The position numbers and the translations under genes are program-made. Positions 1 to 5,496 of a stretch of 5,496 bases of DNA are shown here, in pieces. Source of the stretch: Candidatus Fermentibacteraceae bacterium (GTDB taxonomy: Bacteria; Fermentibacterota; Fermentibacteria; Fermentibacterales; JCC-6). Position 1 is the stretch's first letter, and each line of letters starts with the position of its first letter. The stretch spans positions 1 through 5,496 of the forward strand of contig JAGGYZ010000305.1 in the NCBI GenBank assembly GCA_021162285.1. Reading direction: 5' to 3'. The notes below the pieces were generated by a model that worked only from the letters and a program-made list of their open reading frames with translations, searched no databases and had not been told where the DNA came from.

Positions 1-2193
1 CTCCCCGGGAACATCTTCATCAGCCATTGTAAAAATCGTACCATCATCCCAGGAAGCAAATGGAGAGTACTCGTCGATGTGTCTGATTATACCCGACAGC
101 AGCTCCGCCTGTTCCGTCGGCAGAACCTCATCCGAAAGCTCACACATGCAGTCAACAAGGGTATCCGCATTCTCAGGCTGGCTTGAAACAATACACCAGG
201 CCTTCTCCAGTGTTGCGTGGTAGTTTGCCTGCAGCCTGCTTCCTTCAGCATCGGTGTCAAAACCCAGAAGAATATGATGGAAATACAGGAGGGCACCAGA
301 CACTGAATTCGGGTGTATTGCGATAAGAGCTGAAACCTGGTTGAAGTAATCGTTTCGCCTGTGTGCATGAATCCTGTAGGACTTATAGAGTTCGTCCATG
401 GACTGGTCCAGTAAACCCATGTTTGAATAGCCAAGTGCAAGGTTGTTGTGAACCTCGGCATAATCTGGAGCCATTGTTACCAGGCTGTCGTAGGCAGCCA
501 TTCCCAGAAGCAGCTCATTCCGTATCTGCCCGGGTGTAAAGAGATTGGTCAGCCCCGCCTGTTCAAGGGCAGACCGCATGGCAGGAACCGGCGGCATCAT
601 AACCATGTACCTGGTAAGATGTGCGCTTCCAAGGGCATACCAGCCACCGAGATCGTAAGGGTAAGTCTCCGTAGCCTGTTTTGAATAAACAACAGCACTG
701 TCGGCAAAAACAGAAGCATTCTGCCACTGAATTACAGCAGCATTAAGAGCATCTTCGTTACCGGTATCAGCCCACTGAGCCGCAGCTGAATAGCCTGTAT
801 TCATCGCATTTTCTGTTCTGGCGAGGAAAATATCTTTCCCTCTGAACACAAGCACCGATGACCGGGACAGCGGTATGTAGTGAACAAACAACCCTGCAGC
901 AAGAACAGCCCCGGCTGCTACAAGAAGAACTGCGCCGGCCTTCATCTTTTTCCCCGGCAGGACAGACCTCTGCTCTCCGGACAGATACACCATAACCAGA
1001 GTTGCGAAAAGCCAGGCTGTAGGGGGCCATCTGAGATGTACTGAAACCAGCGCTTCAGCAAGCATTGCTGCCATTCCGGCAAATGCACCTGCTCTTAGCA
1101 GATTGGCTTTCTTCAGATAACCAAGCATCCCCCACGCTGCTGCTGCCCAGAGAATTAAACCGGCGATGCCGAGATCAACAAGGATCTCCAGATATTCACA
1201 GTGGGCATGAAGAGTGTTGTGGCTTACCCCGAGAATACTGTAGTACGGATTTCGATACCGCGGAAAGAGAATCTGGAATGCTCCCGGTCCATGCCCGGTA
1301 ACAGGACTTTCAAAAAAAAGACTGAGAGCTCCGGACCATATTGTTTTTCTTACCTGCAGTGTACCCTGGTCTTCTACAGAAGGATCAAGCTCGGAAAGCC
1401 TGGAAGACATGGGAACAGCTACAGCCGCGATAACCACCACAGCAAGAACTACCGCTGGAATGAGTTTCCTGGAAGATTTCGAAATGTTCCTGACGAACCA
1501 TACCAGAAAAACGGCGGTTCCAGCAGCAACACCAATAACGCTGCCACGGGTTCCGCTGGCAACTATGGCAGTTGTGGCAAGGGCTGCAAAAACCAGTGCA
1601 AGAATGGTTTTCAGAACCATAGTTTGATTTTTCAACGAAAAGATGTAAGCAACTCCCAGAGGAATAACTGCCGATGCAAATCCACCGAGAAGGTTGGGAT
1701 TTCCCATACTTCCCGTACTCCTGCCGCTTCTGGTAAGAGCAGCATCCCAGGTAAAAACATTGATTCCCTGCCACTGCAGCACTGCATAAACAAACATCAC
1801 AGCAGACGAGGCCAGCATAACGAGGGTAAAAACTCTTATATGTGCCTCATCAATAAACAGAAGTGACGAAACTGTTAACACCGTGAGTGAAAGCAACATG
1901 AGAAATGTAAACGGTCCGTTGGGAGAATGAGCACCGGCAAAATGCATTACCACCATAAGAAGCAGTACAGCAGCAACAGACACAAGCGTGATCCGGGGAA
2001 ATCTGTCGGCATAGTATGGTTTCCCCAGGAAGATGAACACGGCAGCCATAACAGCCGCAAGGCTTCCGCCTGCTACGTAAAACATCTCTTTTATGAGAAT
2101 GCTGTTCCTGCTGTTTGTCATCACGCCAAACACCACACCGGACATCACTGCAATCAGAAGCACAAGAAATGCAGTGGATACCTTTGTTCTCAT
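1..2193 (-). CDS. O-antigen ligase/Wzy-type polytopic membrane protein with C-terminal TPR region (3' end off window)
   Basis: The frame stays open for 731 codons to the left edge, so the C-terminus is missing. Roughly residues 5-437 are hydrophobic segments separated by short loops, as in the Wzy_C/O-antigen ligase family, which transfers or polymerises undecaprenyl-diphosphate-linked glycans at the periplasmic face of the inner membrane. Family-like motifs are GNPN at 164-167, GTRG at 214-217 (R216 matches the conserved arginine region), GHGPGAF at 300-306, and HNTLHAHCEYLEILVDLG from 325 (H331 is the likely counterpart of the essential histidine). After a last membrane segment near 419-437 comes a soluble part of at least 290 residues, likely periplasmic, with a TPR-like helix pair near 571-604 (APDYAEVHNNLALGYSNMG). 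The ATG start overlaps the stop of the upstream transferase (ATGA) and has a good Shine-Dalgarno sequence. Sequence alone cannot separate lipid A-core ligase, Wzy polymerase and protein O-oligosaccharyltransferase (PglL-like). The family call is firm; the exact reaction is open. Confidence 0.88.
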   Translation of the reverse strand, partial: MRTKVSTAFLVLLIAVMSGVVFGVMTNSRNSILIKEMFYVAGGSLAAVMAAVFIFLGKPYYADRFPRITLVSVAAVLLLMVVMHFAGAHSPNGPFTFLMLLSLTVLTVSSLLFIDEAHIRVFTLVMLASSAVMFVYAVLQWQGINVFTWDAALTRSGRSTGSMGNPNLLGGFASAVIPLGVAYIFSLKNQTMVLKTILALVFAALATTAIVASGTRGSVIGVAAGTAVFLVWFVRNISKSSRKLIPAVVLAVVVIAAVAVPMSSRLSELDPSVEDQGTLQVRKTIWSGALSLFFESPVTGHGPGAFQILFPRYRNPYYSILGVSHNTLHAHCEYLEILVDLGIAGLILWAAAAWGMLGYLKKANLLRAGAFAGMAAMLAEALVSVHLRWPPTAWLFATLVMVYLSGEQRSVLPGKKMKAGAVLLVAAGAVLAAGLFVHYIPLSRSSVLVFRGKDIFLARTENAMNTGYSAAAQWADTGNEDALNAAVIQWQNASVFADSAVVYSKQATETYPYDLGGWYALGSAHLTRYMVMMPPVPAMRSALEQAGLTNLFTPGQIRNELLLGMAAYDSLVTMAPDYAEVHNNLALGYSNMGLLDQSMDELYKSYRIHAHRRNDYFNQVSALIAIHPNSVSGALLYFHHILLGFDTDAEGSRLQANYHATLEKAWCIVSSQPENADTLVDCMCELSDEVLPTEQAELLSGIIRHIDEYSPFASWDDGTIFTMADEDVPGE

Positions 2194-3257
2194 CTATGAA
2201 AACCTTTCTCCCCGCGAGAGATAAACAACGCGAATATGCTGATAACTCCAATGGCGTTCACGAAGGCCAGAACAGCCTGATACGGCTGCAGTGTAGGCAG
2301 GAGAAGTGCAGTTGTGCCAAGAATTACAGAGAAAACATACAACATGAAAACGGTGGTTCGTTTAGAGTAACCCATACGTATAAGCCTGTGGGCCAGATGG
2401 TTTTTGTCTCCTTGAAAAAGAGGAGAACCGTGCTTTTTTCTGTAAACCAGAACCATTACGGTATCAACAAGTGGAACAGCGAGAATAAGCAGAGGCGACA
2501 GTACTGCAAGGTACGGTATTGAGCCTCTGGGTGTGTAAACCCCCAGAACAGCAATGATGCCCAGCATAAAACCCAGGAAATTTGAGCCGCAATCTCCCAT
2601 AAATGTTGATGCCGGAGGAAAATTGTAAAAAAGAAAACCGATGGATGCTCCTGCCAGAGCAACACTTATAAAAGCAACTGCCGGGTTGCCGTGCATTACG
2701 TTTAAAGCGGCAAAGAACAGAGCTGAGATCGCCGATACACCAGCGGTAACACCGTCGGCGTGGTCAAGAAGATTTACGGAGTTTGTGATACCGAGAAGCC
2801 ACACCAGTGTTATCGGTGCAGCCAGCCACGCAATACGACCTCCCTCTAGAAACAGATGCACCTGGGCACCGTTAACCACAAACAGAGTTCCAGCAATTAG
2901 AACCACAACGGAATGCAGAAGAAGCTTCGTTCTGGGGGAAAGCTCAAATCTGTCATCAAGAAATCCCGCTAATGCCATAAGAAATCCCGATGACAGCACA
3001 AGGATACAGATCGATCGCCACGACAATGGTGTGTCGGCAATATTTTCACCAGGCAGTACGGGAAATATCAGCATTCCAGCGACAATGGCCGCAGTAAATC
3101 CAAGAAACACTGCAACCCCACCCATAACAGGAGTGCCTGTCCCGCCGGATTTGTTTCCCCGATCTACAAAGCCCCATTTACCTGCAAGCCTGCTCATGAG
3201 AGGGGTAAGCAGCAGGGAGAACACAAGAGCGACAATAAGTGAAGTGAGAAGAATCAT
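2190..3257 (-). CDS. WecA/MraY-family polyprenyl-phosphate sugar-1-phosphate transferase (glycosyltransferase family 4)
   Basis: This is a complete 355-residue polytopic inner-membrane protein of normal length for the family. Such enzymes transfer a sugar 1-phosphate, usually an N-acetylhexosamine phosphate from a UDP donor, to undecaprenyl phosphate, starting a lipid-linked glycan. Visible motifs in order are PVMGG at 43-47, DDRFELSP at 101-108 (the acidic Mg-binding pair D101/D102), NSVNLLDHADG at 159-169 (N162, D165, D168), GDCGSNFLGF at 221-230 with D222, PLVDT at 262-266, and KNHLAHRL at 285-292, the counterpart of the cytoplasmic HIHH loop of WecA. The family normally has 10-11 membrane helices and the hydropathy fits. 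DDRFELSP and the NHLAHR loop resemble WecA/TagO-type glycan initiators more than MraY, but the sugar donor cannot be read from sequence. The ATG overlaps the TGA of the ABC ATPase gene. The nearest Shine-Dalgarno-like GGAG is 13 bases away, so translation probably depends on coupling. The next gene, a ligase-type protein, supports a role in surface glycan synthesis. Confidence 0.92.
   Translation of the reverse strand: MILLTSLIVALVFSLLLTPLMSRLAGKWGFVDRGNKSGGTGTPVMGGVAVFLGFTAAIVAGMLIFPVLPGENIADTPLSWRSICILVLSSGFLMALAGFLDDRFELSPRTKLLLHSVVVLIAGTLFVVNGAQVHLFLEGGRIAWLAAPITLVWLLGITNSVNLLDHADGVTAGVSAISALFFAALNVMHGNPAVAFISVALAGASIGFLFYNFPPASTFMGDCGSNFLGFMLGIIAVLGVYTPRGSIPYLAVLSPLLILAVPLVDTVMVLVYRKKHGSPLFQGDKNHLAHRLIRMGYSKRTTVFMLYVFSVILGTTALLLPTLQPYQAVLAFVNAIGVISIFALFISRGEKGFHR
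2203..2210 (-). promoter_or_regulatory. Ribosome binding site for the O-antigen ligase-type gene
   Basis: GAGAAAGG lies 9 bases upstream of the ATG at 2193-2191, inside the last codons of the transferase gene. Together with the ATGA stop/start overlap this fixes the ligase start and points to coupled or reinitiated translation. Confidence 0.6.
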
Positions 3258-4303
3258 AGTTTCTGCTGTACTCCGTCAGTGGCGAATAAGTGCACCCTGC
3301 TGCTGTCAATTTCAAATCGTATCTGCCCGCCTGGACGAACATCAGTGTCGGGTTTGCACCTGGCTGTGACCGATTCACCGCTTTCTGCGGTACCAATTAC
3401 AACTTTCTCGCTGCCCAGAGTTTCCACCACTTCAACGGAGCAGACAAACCTTCCATCCTCTGAAACAAGAATATCTTCCGGCCTTACTCCCAGTGTGTAT
3501 GAACCCTCTGCAGTACTTGAAATTTGAATGCTCCCGCCTGCCGCACGAAGTTCGCTACCGTGCACTTCAGCTTTAAAGAAATTCATAGCCGGACTGCCAA
3601 TAAACCCTGCAACAAACCTGTTCGCCGGATTGTTGTAGACCTCCAGCGGTGGGGCAACCTGCTGTATGTATCCGTCTTTAAGAACAACAATTCTGTCTCC
3701 CAGGGTCATAGCCTCCGCTTGATCATGGGTGACATATATCATGGTAGATTTCAGTTTTGAATGAAGTCTTGCCAGTTCATTCCTCATCTGAACTCTGAGT
3801 TTGGCATCAAGATTTGACAGCGGTTCATCGAACAGGAAAACCTTTGGATCGCGCACAATTGCTCTTCCCACTGCAACCCTCTGCCTCTGCCCCCCTGAAA
3901 GCTCTCTGGGCTTTCTCTGAAGGTAGTCTAAAATACCAAGAATCTCTGCGGTTTCTGTTACAGAACGCTTTATCTCAGTACGGGAAAGTTTTCGCATCTT
4001 GAGCGAAAAGGCCATGTTATCGAACACTGTCATGTGCGGATACAGGGCATAGTTCTGAAAAACCATGGCTATATCTCTTTTCGACGGTGTTTCATCGGTT
4101 ATGTCTACACCATCTATGAAAACTCTGCCATCTGTGGCTTCTTCGAGACCGGCAAGTACCCTTAGAGTTGTGGATTTTCCGCAACCGCTGGGGCCAACAA
4201 GAACAACAAACTCTCCGTCTGCTACATCAAGAGTGAAGTTTGAAAGAGCTTTTGAATCACTGCCGTAAACCTTGCTTACAGCTTCAAATCTAACAGAGGC
4301 CAA
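3254..4303 (-). CDS. ABC transporter ATP-binding protein, MalK/UgpC/MsmX type (carbohydrate importer class)
   Basis: This complete 349-residue cytoplasmic ATPase is slightly short of the usual 360-370 for its class. All ABC motifs are intact: Walker A GPSGCGKST at 37-45, Q-loop Q83 in VFQNYALYPH, signature LSGGQ at 135-139, Walker B VFLFDE at 155-160 with catalytic E160, D-loop NLDA from 164, and switch histidine H193 in VTHDQAEAMT. FIGSPAMNFF at 234-243 and the C-terminal TOBE-like region (LGVRPEDI at 271-278, HLFATDG at 338-344) are typical of MalK/UgpC/MsmX proteins, which power uptake of sugars or glycerol phosphate. They differ from the Wzt/KpsT export ATPases usually found in polysaccharide operons. 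No permease or binding protein lies within the window, so it may serve a transporter encoded elsewhere, as MsmX does in Bacillus. The start is a TTG at 4303-4301 with a strong ribosome site; the first in-frame ATG falls only at residue 80, beyond Walker A. Its stop overlaps the next start by ATGA. Substrate unknown. Confidence 0.93.
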   Translation of the reverse strand: MASVRFEAVSKVYGSDSKALSNFTLDVADGEFVVLVGPSGCGKSTTLRVLAGLEEATDGRVFIDGVDITDETPSKRDIAMVFQNYALYPHMTVFDNMAFSLKMRKLSRTEIKRSVTETAEILGILDYLQRKPRELSGGQRQRVAVGRAIVRDPKVFLFDEPLSNLDAKLRVQMRNELARLHSKLKSTMIYVTHDQAEAMTLGDRIVVLKDGYIQQVAPPLEVYNNPANRFVAGFIGSPAMNFFKAEVHGSELRAAGGSIQISSTAEGSYTLGVRPEDILVSEDGRFVCSVEVVETLGSEKVVIGTAESGESVTARCKPDTDVRPGGQIRFEIDSSRVHLFATDGVQQKL

Positions 4304-4309
4304 CCTATT

Positions 4310-4316
4310 CCCCTCT
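4310..4316 (-). promoter_or_regulatory. Ribosome binding site that decides the TTG start of the ABC ATPase
   Basis: AGAGGGG sits in the 17-base gap after the CBM48 gene, with a 6-base spacer (AATAGG) to TTG at 4303-4301. Spacing and strength support the TTG as the true start, and the protein begins with the expected first beta strand of the family (ASVRFEAVSKVYG). Confidence 0.65.
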
Positions 4317-4320
4317 CGTC

Positions 4321-4677
4321 TCAGTCAATAAGAAGAACCGAAACAACATGACCATCAAAGTCCGCCCTTTCCGGATTCAGCGGATCAGGAAAGAACTGTG
4401 TTCCGTTCACAAGAAAGGCATACCTGTATATGCCTCTGTCCAGATCATCCGGCGGCAAACCAGTCCACATACCATCGCTGTTCTCCATAACACCACAGGA
4501 AGGATCAACAAGCCCGCGTACGTCTGTAATTCCTCCCCAGTTGTTCCAGTCACCCACCAGTTGAACCCTGGCAGCAGATGGGTAATGAAACTGCATTCCG
4601 TCTGACTGTGTTTTCTGTGCCGGTACAAAAACTGTACAGGAACACAACAGCAAAGATAATGCAATCAGTCTATCCAC
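4321..4677 (-). CDS. Small exported protein with a CBM48/isoamylase N-terminal-type (glycogen-binding-like) domain
   Basis: With the GTG start at 4677-4675 the protein has 118 residues. It opens with a short hydrophobic signal (MDRLIALSLLLCSCTVFVPA) and a plausible signal peptidase I site after A20 (VPA|Q). C14 in LCSC is a weak alternative lipobox. The rest is essentially one early-set beta-sandwich: VQLVGDWNNWG at 38-48, MWTGLPP at 70-76, GIYRYAFLVNG at 82-92, then FPDPLNPE at 96-103, ending in strand VVSVLLID. This order (V-x-L-V-G-D-W/F-N-x-W, then Y-x-Y-x-F-L-V-N/D-G, then D-P) is the hallmark of CBM48/AMPK-beta glycogen-binding modules, which bind alpha-glucans or pack against catalytic domains. 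No catalytic domain is attached. The gene overlaps the barrel-like gene by 13 bases, so the pair may act together. An in-frame ATG at 4719 would add 14 residues before the signal and is less likely. The fold call is good; ligand and location (periplasm or outer-membrane face) are inferred. Confidence 0.8.
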   Translation of the reverse strand: MDRLIALSLLLCSCTVFVPAQKTQSDGMQFHYPSAARVQLVGDWNNWGGITDVRGLVDPSCGVMENSDGMWTGLPPDDLDRGIYRYAFLVNGTQFFPDPLNPERADFDGHVVSVLLID

Positions 4678-5496
4678 GCAGATACCCCCATTCCCAGTGT
4701 GGTTGAGCCCTGTTCCCATTCAACTGAGACTCCGGCGGTGATGTCGTCTCTGGCTCCGAATACCTGAAACAGACACCCAGGTTCAGGTGAGTCTGTATCG
4801 AGATCCGACATTACGGAAAACTCCGCTGAAACATTTTCCACAGGCGAGTAAAACGCTGTGGCCGTTACCCTGAGGCTGTCATCGTACAACTCTATTTTTC
4901 CACCGCAGCCTGCAGGGGACATTCTGTAGAAACCCGACAGCTCACCGTGGAAAGTTTCAAGGCGATCAAGATCCGCTTCCAGGGACCACTCAATTCCAGC
5001 CTGTGACAGAATATTTAAACCGGTCTCAAAACGGGGTTCGGGTTCGTTTTCCAAAACAGAGACTGCGGTAAAGTAACCGCTGAAGGCCCTTTCGTTCCCG
5101 TACATCCAGGCAGTAAGTCCGGCTGCACTTGAATCTTTCCCGAGAGAGACAAGGGGAGCAACCTCCAGGGAAAGCCTGCTGCTGGTAAAGGGTTTCCATC
5201 CTCTAACCTGAAGGCTGTATGTCCACCTGGAGTTTTCCTTCACGAAAAGAAACCACGGCTGCACTCTTTTTAAATCAAGAAAGCCGGTAACAGTTTCCAG
5301 CTGCACAGAATTCTCCCGGACGCCATTCCACTCTACGGTTCCAAAACCCAGCCATGGAGATTTTACACAGTACCAGGAGAGGGAATCTCCAAACTGATTC
5401 CATGCCCCTTGAAACCCAAGAAGTCCCCCGGCCTCTACAGTTACTGCAGTTGAGTCATTTGTTTCATAACTGTTCCACTCTCTGACCGGACTGCCC
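4665..5496 (-). CDS. Unrecognised beta-strand-rich, probably outer-membrane protein (5' end off window)
   Basis: The frame is open from the right edge to a TGA at 4667-4665, giving 276 visible C-terminal residues; the N-terminus and any signal peptide are outside. A GTG at 5306-5304 is internal (visible residue 64), since the reading frame with similar composition continues upstream of it. I do not recognise the family. The sequence alternates polar and hydrophobic or aromatic residues in short stretches broken by turns rich in G, N, D, S and P, for example WTYSLQVRGW, GLTAWMYG, AFSGYFTAVSV, RVTATAFYSPV and ITAGVSVEWEQ. This is what transmembrane or other antiparallel beta strands look like, and no long hydrophobic helix is present. 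The end, TTLGMGVSAWID, resembles an outer-membrane beta-signal strand but lacks the usual final aromatic residue (W is third from last). It is the first visible gene of the apparent operon and overlaps the exported CBM48 gene, which supports a cell-envelope site. A large secreted beta-sandwich protein is the alternative. Confidence 0.6.
   Translation of the reverse strand, partial: GSPVREWNSYETNDSTAVTVEAGGLLGFQGAWNQFGDSLSWYCVKSPWLGFGTVEWNGVRENSVQLETVTGFLDLKRVQPWFLFVKENSRWTYSLQVRGWKPFTSSRLSLEVAPLVSLGKDSSAAGLTAWMYGNERAFSGYFTAVSVLENEPEPRFETGLNILSQAGIEWSLEADLDRLETFHGELSGFYRMSPAGCGGKIELYDDSLRVTATAFYSPVENVSAEFSVMSDLDTDSPEPGCLFQVFGARDDITAGVSVEWEQGSTTLGMGVSAWID
4685..4689 (-). promoter_or_regulatory. 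Ribosome binding site supporting the GTG start of the CBM48 gene
   Basis: GGGGG lies 7 bases upstream of GTG at 4677-4675, inside the 3' end of the barrel-like gene. It favours this start over the in-frame ATG at 4719, whose nearest GGAG is about 11 bases away and which would bury the signal peptide behind a 14-residue leader. Confidence 0.5.

Larger units (their letters stand above)
2190..5496 (-). other. Probable single transcription unit with overlapping genes (continues to position 1)
   Basis: Four successive junctions are tight: a 13-base overlap at 4665-4677, a 17-base gap at 4304-4320, and 4-base ATGA overlaps at 3254-3257 and 2190-2193. No space exists for a separate promoter or terminator between genes, and none is seen, although promoters inside coding sequence cannot be excluded by eye. 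The operon extends beyond both window edges. Confidence 0.75.

Noticed and set aside
87..461. A 124-codon minus-strand frame in the left part
   Set aside because: The long open frame of the ligase-type protein covers it with a coherent TPR-type sequence; this alternative frame shows no domain.
1201..1866. A 221-codon open frame on the plus strand
   Set aside because: It lies fully antisense to the membrane region of the ligase-type gene. Its product is low-complexity and rich in N, S, K and G with no recognisable domain, whereas the minus strand gives clear family motifs.
1850..2251. A 133-codon minus-strand frame overlapping the ligase start
   Set aside because: It is cysteine- and serine-rich with no motif and is out of frame with both the transferase and the ligase-type protein, whose own frames are well supported.
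2641..3369. A 242-codon open frame on the plus strand
   Set aside because: It is antisense to the WecA-like gene and the end of the ATPase gene, with a proline/arginine/threonine-rich product and no domain signal. It is explained as a shadow of the real genes.
4304..4320. Possible promoter or terminator in the only intergenic gap
   Set aside because: At 17 bases it has room only for the ribosome binding site. No inverted repeat with a T run is present.
4678..4719. Upstream ATG start for the CBM48 gene
   Set aside because: It would put 14 polar residues before the hydrophobic signal segment, and its ribosome site is poorly placed compared with GGGGG before the GTG.
1..5496. CRISPR array, tRNA, rRNA, insertion sequence or attachment site
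   Set aside because: No regularly spaced repeats, cloverleaf-like segment, transposase motif or terminal inverted repeats were seen; the window is accounted for by five coding frames.

Overview
The window holds five genes, all on the minus strand and so closely packed that the whole stretch is coding apart from one 17-base gap. Transcription runs from the right end to the left. The order is: the 3' part of a beta-rich, probably outer-membrane protein (4665-5496, 5' end outside the window); a small secreted protein with a CBM48/isoamylase-N-type carbohydrate-binding fold (4321-4677); a MalK/UgpC/MsmX-type ABC ATPase (3254-4303); a WecA/MraY-family polyprenyl-phosphate sugar-1-phosphate transferase (2190-3257); and a large O-antigen ligase/Wzy-type polytopic membrane protein with a TPR-containing C-terminal extension (1-2193, 3' end outside the window).

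The junctions suggest one operon with translational coupling. The barrel-like gene and the CBM48 gene overlap by 13 bases, the CBM48 gene and the ATPase are 17 bases apart, and the last two junctions are both ATGA overlaps. All four visible stop codons are TGA. Two genes appear to use non-ATG starts (GTG and TTG), each behind a G-rich Shine-Dalgarno sequence. No promoter, terminator, RNA gene, mobile element, repeat array or CRISPR is visible; promoter and terminator must lie outside the window.

The organism is most likely a Gram-negative (diderm) bacterium of moderate GC content, judged by eye at about 50%. The evidence is a lipid-linked-glycan initiating transferase next to an O-antigen ligase-type protein, plus a beta-strand-rich exported protein. 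The mix of genes does not match an operon I recognise from a well-studied model species; a less-studied diderm lineage is a reasonable guess, but the taxon cannot be named from this sequence.

A plausible joint role is cell-surface glycan assembly. The transferase would load the first sugar phosphate onto undecaprenyl phosphate at the inner membrane, and the ligase/polymerase-type protein would act on the lipid-linked glycan at the periplasmic face. The exported CBM48 protein and the barrel-like protein may handle glycan in the periplasm or at the outer membrane. The ABC ATPase is of the sugar-importer class, not the polysaccharide-export class, and has no permease or binding protein beside it, so its role in this operon is unclear.
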